A DNA stretch of 64,000 nt from positions 143,501 through 207,500 of the forward strand of contig JAQFVV010006740.1 of NCBI GenBank assembly GCA_028023455.1. Direction: 5' to 3'. Each line of letters starts with the position of its first letter. The first letter of the stretch is position 1. The notes under the pieces were generated by a model that worked only from the letters and a program-made list of their open reading frames with translations, was not told the origin of the DNA and did not search any database. The translations under genes were made by a program, and so were the position numbers. This document shows positions 47,377 through 59,790 of the stretch, piece by piece. The DNA is from Epiperipatus broadwayi. Lineage: Eukaryota; Onychophora; Udeonychophora; Euonychophora; Peripatidae.

Positions 47377-50300
47377 ACAATATATATATATGTTGTGCAC
47401 TTTTTATTAGCTCAGACTATTCTAAAATAAAATTTTAGAGTATAATTTTAAATTTTACAAATCCAATAATATTTACTTATTAAAAGAAGACAATAATGAC
47501 GTATTAGATCATAAGATTTAAACTCGGTTTTAGCTAATGGAAATTTATAAATGATTTTAACTCAAAATACATATAGAAAATAACCTACAGAGTCATATAT
47601 ATGATGAACAATTAATATTATTTGGAGTTTAAAACCAGTGAAGTTTAAATTGTAATTTTGTAAACATAATGCGTAGTAGGGACTAATAATTATTGTGGGT
47701 GCGCATTTGATTTTAAACATAGAAATTATTTATCTTCAAATCTTACTATATTTAAAAGTAGATAAATAAAGTTTAATTTTAAAAAATACTGATTTAAAAT
47801 TAAAACAGTAAATTTTATCTTTATTTAAATTCTAAAAAAATATTGTATTTTAATATTTTTTTTAAAAAAAAAAAGGAAAATCGGTCATTTTAAAGTAATA
47901 AACCAAAAAACTTTCAAAATAAATAATTGTTTCATAGAAAAAAGTGGGAAAATATAAGCCAATCAAAGAATTTCAAACAATCGTGGAATATGAAATTCAA
48001 GAGAGGGAAAAAGAAAGAGAGCTTTTTGATCGTAAAGTTGAAGTAACTAAGTTTTTTTTTCTGGGTGATATTTTTTAAAAAAAAAAACAAAGTTGGATTA
48101 AAATTCCTAAAACCTTAGGATTAACAACTTTATATTAATATACATGGATAATTATAAGCTCTGTTGTTAAAATAATGGAATAAATTAATCGTTTTTCTAC
48201 TGGGCAAGTCAACAATTGGAATTTCCAATAATCTCTTGAAAATTAATAAGTATTGAAGAAATAATTGGAGATGAATAGTCAACGAATATATTCACGGAAA
48301 AATAACAATAATTGTGCCAATGAACTGCAATAATACACAAAAGGAAATAAATAAACACCGTAAATATCCAGTAAGGATAGATAAAAAAAATAGTATATCT
48401 CTTGGAAACAGTTAAGTATATATATTTAGAATTCAATGGAACTAAATTAGTAATAAATAAAAGTGTTCATTATTATTCTGGATATATTATTTATTTTGAG
48501 CCATACCAGCATGGATGTCAGTTTTATAAAGTTTTAGCTGAAAAAAAAAAAAAAAAAAAACGTTGCATGACGCATTTTTAATTGAAATAATCAGTGTGCT
48601 TTTTTTACTATGGAGAGAAATATATATCATATAAAGTAAATAAAGCAAGCCACAAATAAATTTTTATTACTAAACAAAGAACAAAACAAGGATTATTGTT
48701 GTAGTAATTCAAATACCTAGCGAATCTTAGGATAAGCTGAATCTTCAAAAAATACGGAAAAATAAAAACATTATGATAAGTTTGTGGAGTGTGGAACAAC
48801 TAGAAGATTTAAAATTGTTCTTATACTTTAGCTGAGAGTTAAAACAAAACTTTTTTTTCTAATGTTAGTATTTATATTTTTAATCGATGATTTGTTAGTA
48901 TAATGGGGGGGGGGAGAAAACTAATTTAATAAAGAATTAATTCAAGTGTTGTTATATTAATAGTTATTTAATAATTCGGTTAAGTTTAAAGATTATGAAT
49001 CCTTTAAATAAATAAATATATTCGATATTTTAGTATGAAAGGGTATTTAAAATGATATATACATACTCCAAAGAGCAGGTTATATATACATGTACAAATG
49101 GATAAACTAAAAAACAATGATTTTGTTCTTATGTGAAAGATAAAAGTAGTAATTTTGTTTGCTTACCAACCTCCAGAATTATAACCCTATATTCTCATTT
49201 TTTTTTGTATTGTTACTTAATCATCAAGCACTACTATTATGTAGAGGGTAAACTAATGAACCATGAATGGAAAAAAAATGATTGTTTAATAAACTAAATA
49301 TGTGATATATAGTTCACATACATAGGGATAAATATCTCAACATATAATGGGAAATCATTAGTTTTGTTTGATAATGATACTCTAAAGATTAATTTTCTGT
49401 TGTTATTATTATTATAATATATATGTATTATTTTGTTATGTTATTTTAAATTTGATATTAATGGAAATGTTTATTATCATTTGTAATGAATATGATTAAA
49501 ATTGTTGTTTTAAAAGTTTTATTAAATTCCAATTGCTGCATATCTTTTTTGGGATCATTTTTACCACATCACACAACTTAAAATGTACAGTCAAAATTAA
49601 AATGAAAAGTCAATTCAATTTAAAGCAAATCTAACAGTTTAATAAGCATAAATCTCTTAGTAAAGATTTTTTTTTTTTACTTGTTACATGCTGCCTTGAT
49701 CCCATAGGTCATTGATGACATTGCCAATTATTAAAATGTATTTGTTAATATAAAATTAAATGATACATTAGTTATTAGTGAAAGTATTAGTGTTAATTAC
49801 AGTTTAATTAATAATATTATTTTAATATTCAGTATTGAAGAACATACATATAAAGCTTGACTATGAATTTAAATTGTAAGCTTTTCTTAATTTGTACACT
49901 ATCCATGGAAATCTGTAAAATCCCTCTTGATATTTCATAGGTAGTATGAAGAATTAATAAATCAATGATTTTCCTGAGATCTCCTTATTTAAGAGTTATT
50001 CTTGTGATTATTGTCAATCTTAATTATTAAACATAATATGGATCAAAGTTTATCTGTAATTATCTAACAGATTAATTTAATGAGTGATTGAATTAAAACT
50101 TAATAGTTATAAATATAAAATAATATATTAGATATTATTGTTAGTCATGAGAGTATGTAGATACTTAATAAGGAGGAGTATCTGGGTATTCTTATGCCAT
50201 TGAACCAGTATTTTGCATTTGTTTAATGTTAAGGAGATGTGATCTGTTTATAGGTAAACAAGTCTCATATTGATTAGATTTAAAACATATCTTATTTTAG

Positions 50301-50485
50301 AAATATTTACTCATGTCAAAGTAACATGGGATAGATACTAATCTTATCTAAATTCAATTGTTATAGCTAAAAAAAATGGTCGGGATATAGTAAGTTTATT
50401 AATAGAACCTAACCCGAATCCAAGTAGGGCCTAATATAAGGGACTTGGAAACTCTGCTTAAGGTTGTACCACCTATAGAAAGGCT

Positions 50486-50495
<10 letters not shown>
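47377..50495 (+). repeat. 3.1 kb dispersed repeat, copy 2
   Basis: Full-length match to 11181-14325 in the same orientation. It lacks the extra left-edge piece and carries a long TA expansion at its right edge. Frames at 48209 and 48608 (minus) are not shared in length with copy 1, arguing against conserved coding. See copy 1 for landmarks. Confidence 0.85.

Positions 50496-50578
<83 letters not shown>
50487..50578. repeat. (TA)n microsatellite
   Basis: About 90 bases of pure TA at the right edge of the 3.1 kb repeat. The frames with long YI repeats are products of it. Confidence 0.97.
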
Positions 50579-50581
<3 letters not shown>

Positions 50582-51750
50582 GCATTTTGCCAATCTGACC
50601 AGGTCTCTGTTACACATAAAATGCATGAGTTGATCAAGTTATGGAAAAAAAAAAGTTTCATTTCTATTTCTAAAAACATAACTATATTTTCTGATCAACT
50701 CTACCTAGTAATTATTATGATTTATGCTATCAATGAAATCAGCTTTTATTTCTTTTTATAAGGGCACCAGGATTCATGTAAGAATCCACTGAAATCCATC
50801 GCATTGTGGCTCGAAAATTAAAAAGAAAAATGCTTTTAAAAGAATCAGTATCATATTTTATCATAACTAGAGTTATTTTCTAGATATTATTATTTCTGGA
50901 GGCTAGTCAACTCATATTGGCAAAGGTAAATTATATTTTCAAATCTTACTAAATTAATATTAATAAATTTAATAATAATCATCAATAATGTATGAGGAAG
51001 AGTTGGTATTAAAAATATTTTTTTTATTCTAACAAATTAAAATGTTTAAAGAGAAATTACTAATTAAATAATACTAGAGAGAACACAAGCTAATTCAGAC
51101 ATGAATACATTAATAAAAATAACAGTTAAACAATTAAAGTTCTTGGGTAAAGAAGAGACTCTTGAACAATAAAATTAAAGTCTCTATCAGGATCATTTTA
51201 AGCTTATTTTTTTAAAGAATTGTTTGCAAACTTTAAGTCACAATTGGGAAAAGTTGATCTTAACATACCAGTAAGTTTAACAAGAAGATTGTAGATTGCT
51301 ATGCATATTTTTATTTTTGTGAGAGAATCTTGGTCTATCCTACAGGTTGGTCATGAAAGCTTTTCTGGTGTCCGTCTTCAGGAACAATGTCAGCAAAGAC
51401 CCCAGTCCACTCCAACATGCAGAATTATTTCAGCATAGAGTGGTCCTGGATATATTCTTGTTATCCCAGACCAACCATAGGAAAAACAGACAAAACAAGA
51501 CACTGATCAAACTGGTCTCTTCCTTTTTATACTTAGGGTCCAGTCTTCAGACTTCTGCACATACTTTTTGTTTGTCAAAAATACATGTTGATAATCTTGT
51601 GCATTAAATGTATATATATAAGCAAATATTTAAGCATTTAAAAATGAGACCTTAATTAATCACTCCTAATTATATTCATTATGTTGCCATAAATAATGTT
51701 TGTGAAATTTTTACAATTTACTGCTCATCAGTATTATATATCATGTTAAA
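50579..51750. other. AT-rich non-coding stretch
   Basis: 51.35-51.60 kb is less AT-rich and open for 86 codons on the plus strand, without a recognisable motif. Confidence 0.35.
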
Positions 51751-51888
51751 TATATATAGTGAGTTATTTATTTATCAAACACCATATTTTATTTATAACT
51801 GTCATTAGGAAATCACCCCCCCCCATACACATGCACTATAAGAATGTAAAACACAGTGATAGATAAATAAATAACTCATTATATATAT
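51751..51888. mobile_element. Short MITE-like element with ~28 bp terminal inverted repeats
   Basis: TATATATAGTGAGTTATTTA (51751) and the reverse complement of ATAAATAACTCATTATATAT (right end, to 51888) pair over about 28 bases with two or three differences. The interior holds a C run (51819-51828) and no frame. Confidence 0.6.
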
Positions 51889-54438
51889 ATGAGGGTAGCT
51901 TAAAATCGCAAACCTTAGCCACCTGAAATATTGGGTTGTCTTTTAATTAGAATGTAAATGTAAAATAAATACTAAGTTTTGCTAGAACACTCTTAAAAAT
52001 ATATATGTATAAATAGTTATGACAGGGTACTAATTATATATTAAATAGTGGGAATGATAAGTCATTTACCATAAAATCACACTTATATATTAGTAATAAA
52101 ATTCTAGTGTTTAATAAAAAATACATAAACATTGGTAAAGTTCATACAAATTTATATGTTGACAATTGTATTGTGGTGAAGATAATAAATATAGACAATG
52201 ACTTAAACAATGAAAAAACAGTCATAGCATTGGAAAAAAAGGTCAAGTATTGTACTGAGTAACCAAATGTAAGAAGGGGATGATAATATTATTAATATAT
52301 TGTTTTATTATTATTTATTTTAAAATCAATCGATAATCACAATATTTTTATAATGTAACAATAGGCACACATTGTGAATAAACAATGTGAATAGATATAA
52401 ATACAAAAACAATTACAACTCATTCTTCTTTAATAATTGTGCCTTTGACATGAAAAGTCAACTTTATTGAAACAGTTATTTTAATAACATTTTTTTCTAT
52501 AAAAATGGACATTTTTTGATTCAGCATCTCAACAAATGTTATTTTTTTTATTTATTTGCCATTTAAGAAAATTACAGAAGCAAACAGAAGATTTTTATAC
52601 CAGCCGATAATCAGATAAGTTTAAAATAACTTATAAATTAAAAAAAAAAATTATGATTTAAAAAAAAAAAAAACACTAAAAAAGAAATTAGAATGGTTTA
52701 TTCCATTAAAAGGTTGGCAGGAATATGTTATATAGCCAATATCGCAAATAATAAATAACTGTATTCTATATATATATTAAATGTGAACCACATATATATA
52801 ACCTGTATATATATTGCAAAATATTATATATTTTGGCTAGAATGATTGTCTTCAGGTGGAGCATTTGTCCACTATGGCCATGTGAAATTAATATCTATCA
52901 GTCTAAATTGAAGTGCGTGATAAGCTGGGTCCATGTAAGTTGGAAATCTACACAAGGAATAAAACAAAACCACCCACTGCCAATATAAAAATGTTCAGAA
53001 TGTTCTATTCTGAATCAACAAGGGGTCATCAACATGTATAATAAAAAATGCATAATTTGTAATAACTGTTATGTAAAAAGAACTCTGAGGAAGAATTGTA
53101 CCTGATTATATTCATTCATGAAATATTGTAAATATTATGATTTTTTCTTTTGTATAAATATGTCTTATATTTTTTATTTTATTATCTCAGTCTTATATTT
53201 CAGAAGTACTAATGGTTTAATTCAACAGTTTGGAATAGTCCAATGTAAGAAAGTGTGAAGAGAGCAGGGGGGGAGATAGAAAAGTCTGATTTTTTTCTTT
53301 TAATAAAATTTAGGTAATTTTCTTTCAAAATGCTTGATTTTTCATCCATGACTGTGAAATTAAAGTGCTTAAATTGAATACTTAAATAGTAAGAATTGTT
53401 CTCTTCTAAATTCACTAAAATAACCAATGCCGCAATATGACATGGCCATTTATAGTATGTGTTATATGTTTCACTAATAGTATTCCTAAGATCTTTTTAA
53501 TGAATAAATGATTAACCTCTTTAATTAATATTCTTTACTATTTACTTTGCTATACATATTATGTATTGTTTCATTATTATATTTCTTTCATGATATATAA
53601 ATATTCAAGGTGATTATTTTAAATCAACCAACTTCAACACCTAGAACTGCATCTGGAGTTGCACTTAAATTTCTAATTAAGTTAGTTAGTAATCTCACTT
53701 TTATCTATAAATTTTTCATTACTTTTGGATATATAAATGTCTAGATTTTGTTTATCTATCATGGAAAATAGGGGATAAGTAATTTTAAATTGCTTAATTA
53801 GCAATATGATAGATACTCATTATAGACATAGAAGTTATAAGTATAGAAGAATATATCCAAATAATTCTCTTTGCACTTGTAAATATTATTTTTTGAATTT
53901 TTTTACATTGATTGATAATTTATTCTATGTTTTTTAATATATTTTGTTTGTGTAAATAAATATTATGAAGTTTTGTTTCATTGACAAAGTGTCTCTAGTT
54001 TGTTGATCCAGCACTTACATTCAATCCTATAACCAATATTTTTCACATGCACACAAACATTATGGTTTGATGAGCATGAGAGAAAAATGTTAAATAAAGA
54101 TTATTTTTTTACTAATGAATAGGATGAGCTAATTTAGTTATTGATTAACAGTCTGCATATGTACATCCTTGTTAAGAGAGTTGAATACAGATTCTTCCTG
54201 AGTTCGAAATCTGAGGCAACAGTTCTGAAAAAGAGTGGTAAGATGTTAGATGAACTGAATTAAATTGTATATAAATTTGATAGATAAGTCTTAGGCTAGT
54301 CTATTGAAGATAGATGTAATCATGAGTCATGTACTTCATCATGACATCTCTAGCATCCAACATGAAGACCCTAGATCTGACTGTAGTTACATGTGATCTT
54401 GCTCTCTTTCCCGTGCATACTTGGTAGACTAGATCATT
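51889..54438. other. AT-rich non-coding stretch
   Basis: No gene or repeat is supported beyond A/T runs. A slightly GC-richer patch lies at 52845-53040. Confidence 0.4.
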
Positions 54439-54456
54439 ACAATATATATATATTGT
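54439..54456. repeat. 18-bp palindrome followed by GCCC
   Basis: ACAATATATATATATTGT again, followed by GCCCATATTATT, similar to the left edge of the 3.1 kb repeat (GTGCACTTTTATT). Confidence 0.85.
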
Positions 54457-55204
54457 GCCCATATTATTTGCGACAATCATTTTAAATAGAACTTAAAAAT
54501 AAATAGTTTTAAAAACATTTATAATTTATATTAGTCTATTTTATTTTATATTAATGTTATGAGTAAAATAAGTTTATACTCATTAGATAAAAAGTTTATA
54601 AAGATATTTAAAATATTTTAGTTGTTTTAATATAATTTAAATGATAAAAGTAAGATGTTATATGTTGTTTGAACAATAAAATTAATTAATATTTATTATA
54701 TTTAAAGGATATAATGATAAAACAATAGTTTAATTAGAATATTAAATATTATATAATATTTCGAATATATTTTAAATAATTTTAGTTAGTTAAGTTATTA
54801 TTTAAAAATAATTAGTAATTAAATTATTTTAGAATGTTCTAAAAATGTCACGTCTTTAAAGGATGTGTATATTTGTCTTTGAGCTTTCATGTTTTTAAGA
54901 AGCAATATTAATTTTTACTTTCTTGTTAGTAAAAGTTGACACATTAAATGTTATAAAATAATATTGTAAATTTTATTAAGAAAGTAGCAATTAATTTTTA
55001 TTATGCCATCTAAATAAAATTTTCTATTTTAAAATTAACATTCAGGTTATTAAAAACATTTTAATTGTTTAGATAAAGGTATGAAATATTAAATAAATTT
55101 TATATAATAAAATTCAAATAATGAGTCATATTGTTTTAGAAAATTATTTTGTAGACAAAATAATTTAATTTATATGTAAATTAGTATTTGAGAAAAACTT
55201 TGAT

Positions 55205-55270
55205 CAACCAATAAAATCACTGGGATAGGATAGATATAAATAGTCTAGACAGTTCAATTCTGTTCTAGTC
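55205..55270 (+). promoter_or_regulatory. CCAAT-TATA-initiator-like arrangement
   Basis: CCAATAAAATC (about 55208), GATATAAATAG (about 55233) and TCAATTC (about 55255) are spaced as in a core promoter. An upstream TGTCACGT (54847), a common start of gypsy LTRs, suggests a decayed solo LTR over roughly 54.85-55.4 kb. No second LTR or TSD was found. Confidence 0.3.
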
Positions 55271-55541
55271 TTGTTTAATCTTGTCTTGTTTTGTTTCTTT
55301 AATCTGGTTGTGCTTTTAAAAGTTTTGATGTTTTTATAAAACATTTTTTTTATAGTAAAGTTAAAATAAAATTTTAAATAATTGTTTTAATGTCTTCAGT
55401 TTTTGGATAAATGGATTTATTCCCTGTCAATAATATTTTCATATTGAAGCTTAATGAAACTGCAATAATTTTATGGAGAACAATAGTTGTCAGCAAATCA
55501 TAGGCCTAATGTATAGCATAAGCCATGAGAATTTCAACCAC
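55271..55541. other. AT-rich non-coding stretch
   Basis: Repeated CTTGT/CTAGT words at 55263-55300; otherwise nothing. Confidence 0.4.
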
Positions 55542-55618
55542 CACTATCATCATCATCAACCATTATCAATCCACTGCAGGATGAAGGTCTCTCCAAGTTC
55601 AATCCATCTACTCTGATT
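55542..55618 (-). pseudogene. RTE-type LINE 3' terminus
   Basis: CAACCATTATCAATCCACTG and CAGGATGAAGGTCTCTCCAA are the same 3' end as at 31407-31460, with the ATC-repeat tail at the left. Only about 25 codons are kept. It is directly joined to a tRNA-like sequence on its 5' side. Confidence 0.75.
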
Positions 55619-55621
55619 CTC

Positions 55622-55770
55622 TAAATAACAAGGCTATTTCATTATTTTACATCCACCATTATAAATCTAATTGACCCAGATTCAATTCCCATTATAGTAT
55701 TATCATTGGTCAGACTAACAATACTTGGAGAAGCAATGATAATATTGTCACTAGAAATGTTATGCTATAC
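55622..55770 (+). mobile_element. Possible second tRNA-derived SINE family, copy 2
   Basis: CCCAGATTCAATTCCCA (55676) resembles a B-box, and the next 50 bases align with the 35.4 kb copy. It abuts the RTE terminus with opposite orientation of the B-box. Confidence 0.35.
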
Positions 55771-56490
55771 TGTGCACTATTACTAACAACTGAATGCAAA
55801 TTTTGAAAAACATTTAATAATTAATTCTAGAAGATGGAAATGGACCATCATGTAATTTACACACATGCTAAGCATGATAAAATATTTAATATTGTAATTT
55901 AAGTTAATGAATAATATTTCATTAAAGACAAAAAATATTATAGAATATAAAAAGTATGTCACTAATAAATAAGCAATTAATAAAATAGTTTTAAATACCA
56001 TTATACATTTTGATATTATTAAAATTCAATACTTAACAAATTTGAATAAAGACAGATAATATAATTATTATTTTATGTTATACATAGAAGAAATATCAAT
56101 TATCTGACATCAGTGCCATTGCATAAGTAAGAAGTATTTTTGTGCAAGCTAAATATCAGTGCTCGTAGTCTCATGAACAGAACTGGTCTGTGACAACATA
56201 AGACCTTGCATTTATTAAGGCCTTAACTCTACATGATCTATATTTTTTGCCTAAATAAAAAAAATATTTTAATGCTTATTAATTAAGAAAAATAATGTTT
56301 TCTTAATTGTTTTCTTTTGTTAAGATTCTGTAATTTGTAGGCTATACAATGAATATCACATGCAAAGTAATACATTTTTGTAGAAGCACTGACTATGCAG
56401 TAATGCAAAATTTTCACTTATGTACAGCATGTATATATAAACATTACACAATGTTCTGGTCACATTAATGTGTAATCAGCATAGGTCAAG
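55771..56490. other. AT-rich non-coding stretch
   Basis: Nothing recognisable. Confidence 0.4.
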
Positions 56491-56700
56491 AATGATTCTC
56501 TTCAAAGCAAGGCAAATCTCTCCATACAGTAGTTGCCACCCTGTGCCAACCGGAGTAATCAATGGACACCAGAAGGCTTGTGCATAAAATCCCTATCTAA
56601 TGCCTACTCATCCGATATCCCCAGACTAGTTTCTGGCTTATAGCCTTCATCAGTGATGAGCTTTGGATCTGAGATGGTGATCATGTAATGATTCTCTTCA
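56491..56700 (-). mobile_element. Unclassified SINE-like insertion with 14-bp target duplication
   Basis: The exact direct repeat AATGATTCTCTTCA at 56491-56504 and 56687-56700 flanks 182 bases. The body holds AAATCTCTCCATACAGTAGT, GAGTAATCAATGGACACCAG, TGTGCATAAAATCCC and CCCCAGACTAGTTTC, the same sequence that forms each arm of the fold-back at 59272-59559. The variable-length duplication fits LINE-type retroposition. No B-box is evident, so its origin is unknown. Confidence 0.7.
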
Positions 56701-58378
56701 TTAGCATTAGTATCCAATGAATCAGTATTCACACAACAAATTAAATTGGGACATTGTTATTAACAGATTAACAATAAAACATTTAAGAAAATAAAACATA
56801 TTTTTTTTGCATTATACATATTTTATTTCCACAAATATTGATTCACAATTATATTTATAACGAATAAAATTAAATTAAAAGCGTATTGAGAAAGAAGTTT
56901 AAAATTCTTAATAATTTACAATAAATAAGTAATTTATGAAAATTTAATGTATCTATATTTCCAAGTAAGATAATATTTTTTTTAGAATTTAAGTGTCAAG
57001 TCCTATATTTTCTTGGGCTGAATCTGCGCATGAAATGAAATTAGTAAATTAAAAGAAATTGAATTCTATATAATTTTAACAAATCGCACAGAAACAGTAG
57101 AATAATAAAAAAAAATATGATTATTTAAACTTTTACCTTTTTAATTACATATTTACATTCCAGACTTTAGTGGCTGCATATAAATCATGTTTACTCTTAA
57201 CTAGGTTGACTCTAACCAATTTGTTAATTAGTTAATAAATATTTCGGTTTTTTTTTTTCAATTTGTTTCAATCGGAATATCACAAGGACAACTTATGTTT
57301 TCTATTAATAAAGTTAGTTTTTCAAATATTTGTTCAATAATAGAATATTTTCACAGCTTCATGATTTAGTTTTATGTATGCTTATTATTTCAGTATAATA
57401 ACTTAGTTTTAATAGGTTTTATTGAACTATAAATTTACAAAACAGTACTTAGTAACATATACCTAGAATAAAGTACAAAAAGCCTATGAGGAAGATATGA
57501 GGTTTGCATTATATATTCCCTATTTTTATCCCATACTAGAGGTAAGAAAAATTACGAATCTATATGTAACACACCAAAAAATACAATCTTGAAATCAGCT
57601 TAAAATTTTCTGACTCCAGCATAAGATTTACAACTTTTTATGTGCTTCATTGCATTTAATATCTTTTTTTTTTTGCTTTTAATTATCTATTTATCATTTT
57701 ATATTAATGTGTCATGTCATAAATTTAAGCAAAATTGCATTAGTGATCTTGGGTATGAATGAATGTTAGTTGATGAAATTTTTTCATTTCTGTGTATAAT
57801 ATCCATTTTGTTTCTAAAGATATTAGGGTGTCTTCATGTGTTGAAACCATACATACATGTACATCTAGTACACAACAATGAGAATAGTATAAATGTACTG
57901 GCTTACATATATGCATAAATACCTTTTTTAAATGTATTGAGAAGTATATGTAAATTGTAATTTTTATATTTAAATATTTTGGAGAGATCCTACTGGATAT
58001 TATTAAACATGGAACTCATGAATAGAAAATATGACTGTGTTTCCAGTTCCCTCTAATGTAGTTTGCATATGTCTTAAATATTAATGCAATTCCTTTTATT
58101 TTCAATAGAAATAAAGGGTGAGAAATGCTTCAAGATTATGGTGACTACAGTTATTAAAGAAACAAAGATACCAAAAAGTATGGTTTCTGAACTGAGTTCA
58201 GTTCTCTATGACTATACAAGGTAATGAGTTTGAATTGAAAATATTATTGTGTTTTCATTTTGGTCTCAAATCTTTATACTTAGCTAATAAGGTATAATGT
58301 GATGGCTGGAAGATTCCATTGGATTCCAAAATTTAGATGTAGTGCTCTTGCACAAATCTTCTTGCATACATTGTTTGC
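56701..58378. other. AT-rich non-coding stretch
   Basis: Nothing recognisable. Confidence 0.4.
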
Positions 58379-58401
58379 TATTACATGGAGAGTTTTGCCT
58401 T
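58379..58401 (+). repeat. Terminal fragment of the 56.5 kb SINE-like family
   Basis: TACATGGAGAGTTTTGCCTT matches the arm end of the fold-back at 59540-59555. Confidence 0.5.
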
Positions 58402-58649
58402 TGTGTATACAGCTTGTATAAACATAAAGAATGATTATCATGTGACCTTTTGTGGTTTAATATTATTTTAATAAAATGTGCACATTGATATATTTTTGAA
58501 AAATAATTTATTTATTTATTCTGTTTTTCTTGGATTTGGACCATCTAGTGTTTGACTAATATTATGAATCAATTATGAGTTTTTAGTTAAGTAACAAATT
58601 CCATGACATTACAAATTCAAGAAAAAAGCAGATTACTAAAACAAATAAA

Positions 58650-58729
58650 AAATAAAAAATAAAGAGCTCTGCTAATTTACTCTAACAAGTTTGTTAAAGC
58701 AAATTAGTAGAGCTCTTTATTTTTTATTT
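58650..58729. repeat. Hairpin with a 29-bp stem
   Basis: 58650-58678 and 58701-58729 are reverse complements with one mismatch, around a 22-base loop. AAAGAGCTCT pairs with AGAGCTCTTT. Confidence 0.9.
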
Positions 58730-59089
58730 ACAAGCTTAAAAATTGAGTCATGTGATATATGACTGATTTTTTTTAATGTGAAAAATAATATTGATATTTT
58801 AAAAAAAGGATATTATTAGTATTAAAAAATTACAAGTTTGCACTGGAATCAATTCCCAGATCCCATATTATGGCATCTGTCACTATAGAACTATGCTTTA
58901 ATGAGTATATAATAAAGAAACTTATACATTACAACTGTATTGTGAGGCAATATTTTATAAGTTTATTTTTAAATAAATATAATAGTAAAGTGCCATTTTT
59001 TACATAAATTAGGACGTTTAAATAAAAATAATTTAAAAAATAAATATTTTCATATCACAGTAAAATAAAGCTGATCTCTTTAATTTAAC

Positions 59090-59240
59090 ATAATGGTAGA
59101 CTACATAAAATTTTGTATGTTTTGAACAATTATCATATGTCTGAGTAAAAACAATTAATTCTTATATTTAAATAAAAAATACATGCAATTAAAATGTGTA
59201 TATAACAATGAAGTTATTTGGAAATCTAAACATTACATGA
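59090..59240 (+). repeat. Direct repeat flanking the fold-back, left member
   Basis: CATAAAATTTTGTATGTTTT through GGAAATCTAAACATT parallels 59645-59790 (CATAAAATTTAGTATGTTTT through GAAATCTAAACATT), about 550 bases away. The fold-back lies between, in the unit bounded by them. Confidence 0.7.
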
Positions 59241-59271
59241 TCATTTCTTATGCTTGGTCATAACTGTTATT

Positions 59272-59559
59272 AAAACAGGCAAAACTCTCCATACAGTAGT
59301 GTCACTCAGTGTAATCCCAGAGTAATCAATGGATGCCAGAAGGCTTGTGCATAAAATCCCTATCTAGTGCTTACTCTTCCAATATCCCCAGACTAGTTTC
59401 TAGATCCAAGACTCCTCACTGATGAAAACCCACAAGATAGAAACTAGTCTGGGGATATTGGATGAGTAGGCACTGGATAGGGATTTTATGCACTGGCATC
59501 CATTGATTACTCTGGCTTGCACTGAGTGGCACTACTGCATGGAGAGTTTTGCCTGTTTT
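59272..59559. mobile_element. 288 bp fold-back made of two inverted SINE-like copies
   Basis: The left arm 59272-59403 and right arm 59438-59559 are near-perfect reverse complements around a 34-base loop. Each arm is a copy of the 56.5 kb SINE-like sequence. The outermost bases AAAACAGGCAAAACTCTCC are mirrored exactly at the right end. The 60-codon frame across the right arm is a by-product. Confidence 0.85.
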
Positions 59560-59644
59560 AAATCTAAACATTTTAATTTACATGTAAATTTTATCACTTA
59601 TCATGACAAAATAGCACCTGTCTGCTCAAATGGCACAAACCTAG

Positions 59645-59790
59645 AGTGCATAAAATTTAGTATGTTTTAACAATTGTCACAAGTCTAAGTTAAAAAATTA
59701 TTTTCTTATATTTAAATAAAAAATTATTTGTAGTCAAAATATGAACAATGGAGTGATTTAGAAATCTAAACATTTTCATTTGCATATGAA
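59645..59790 (+). repeat. Direct repeat flanking the fold-back, right member
   Basis: Partner of 59090-59240; TTCTTATATTTAAATAAAAA is shared exactly. Both are followed by A/T-rich sequence with CATTTGCAT/CATGATCATTT differences. Confidence 0.7.
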
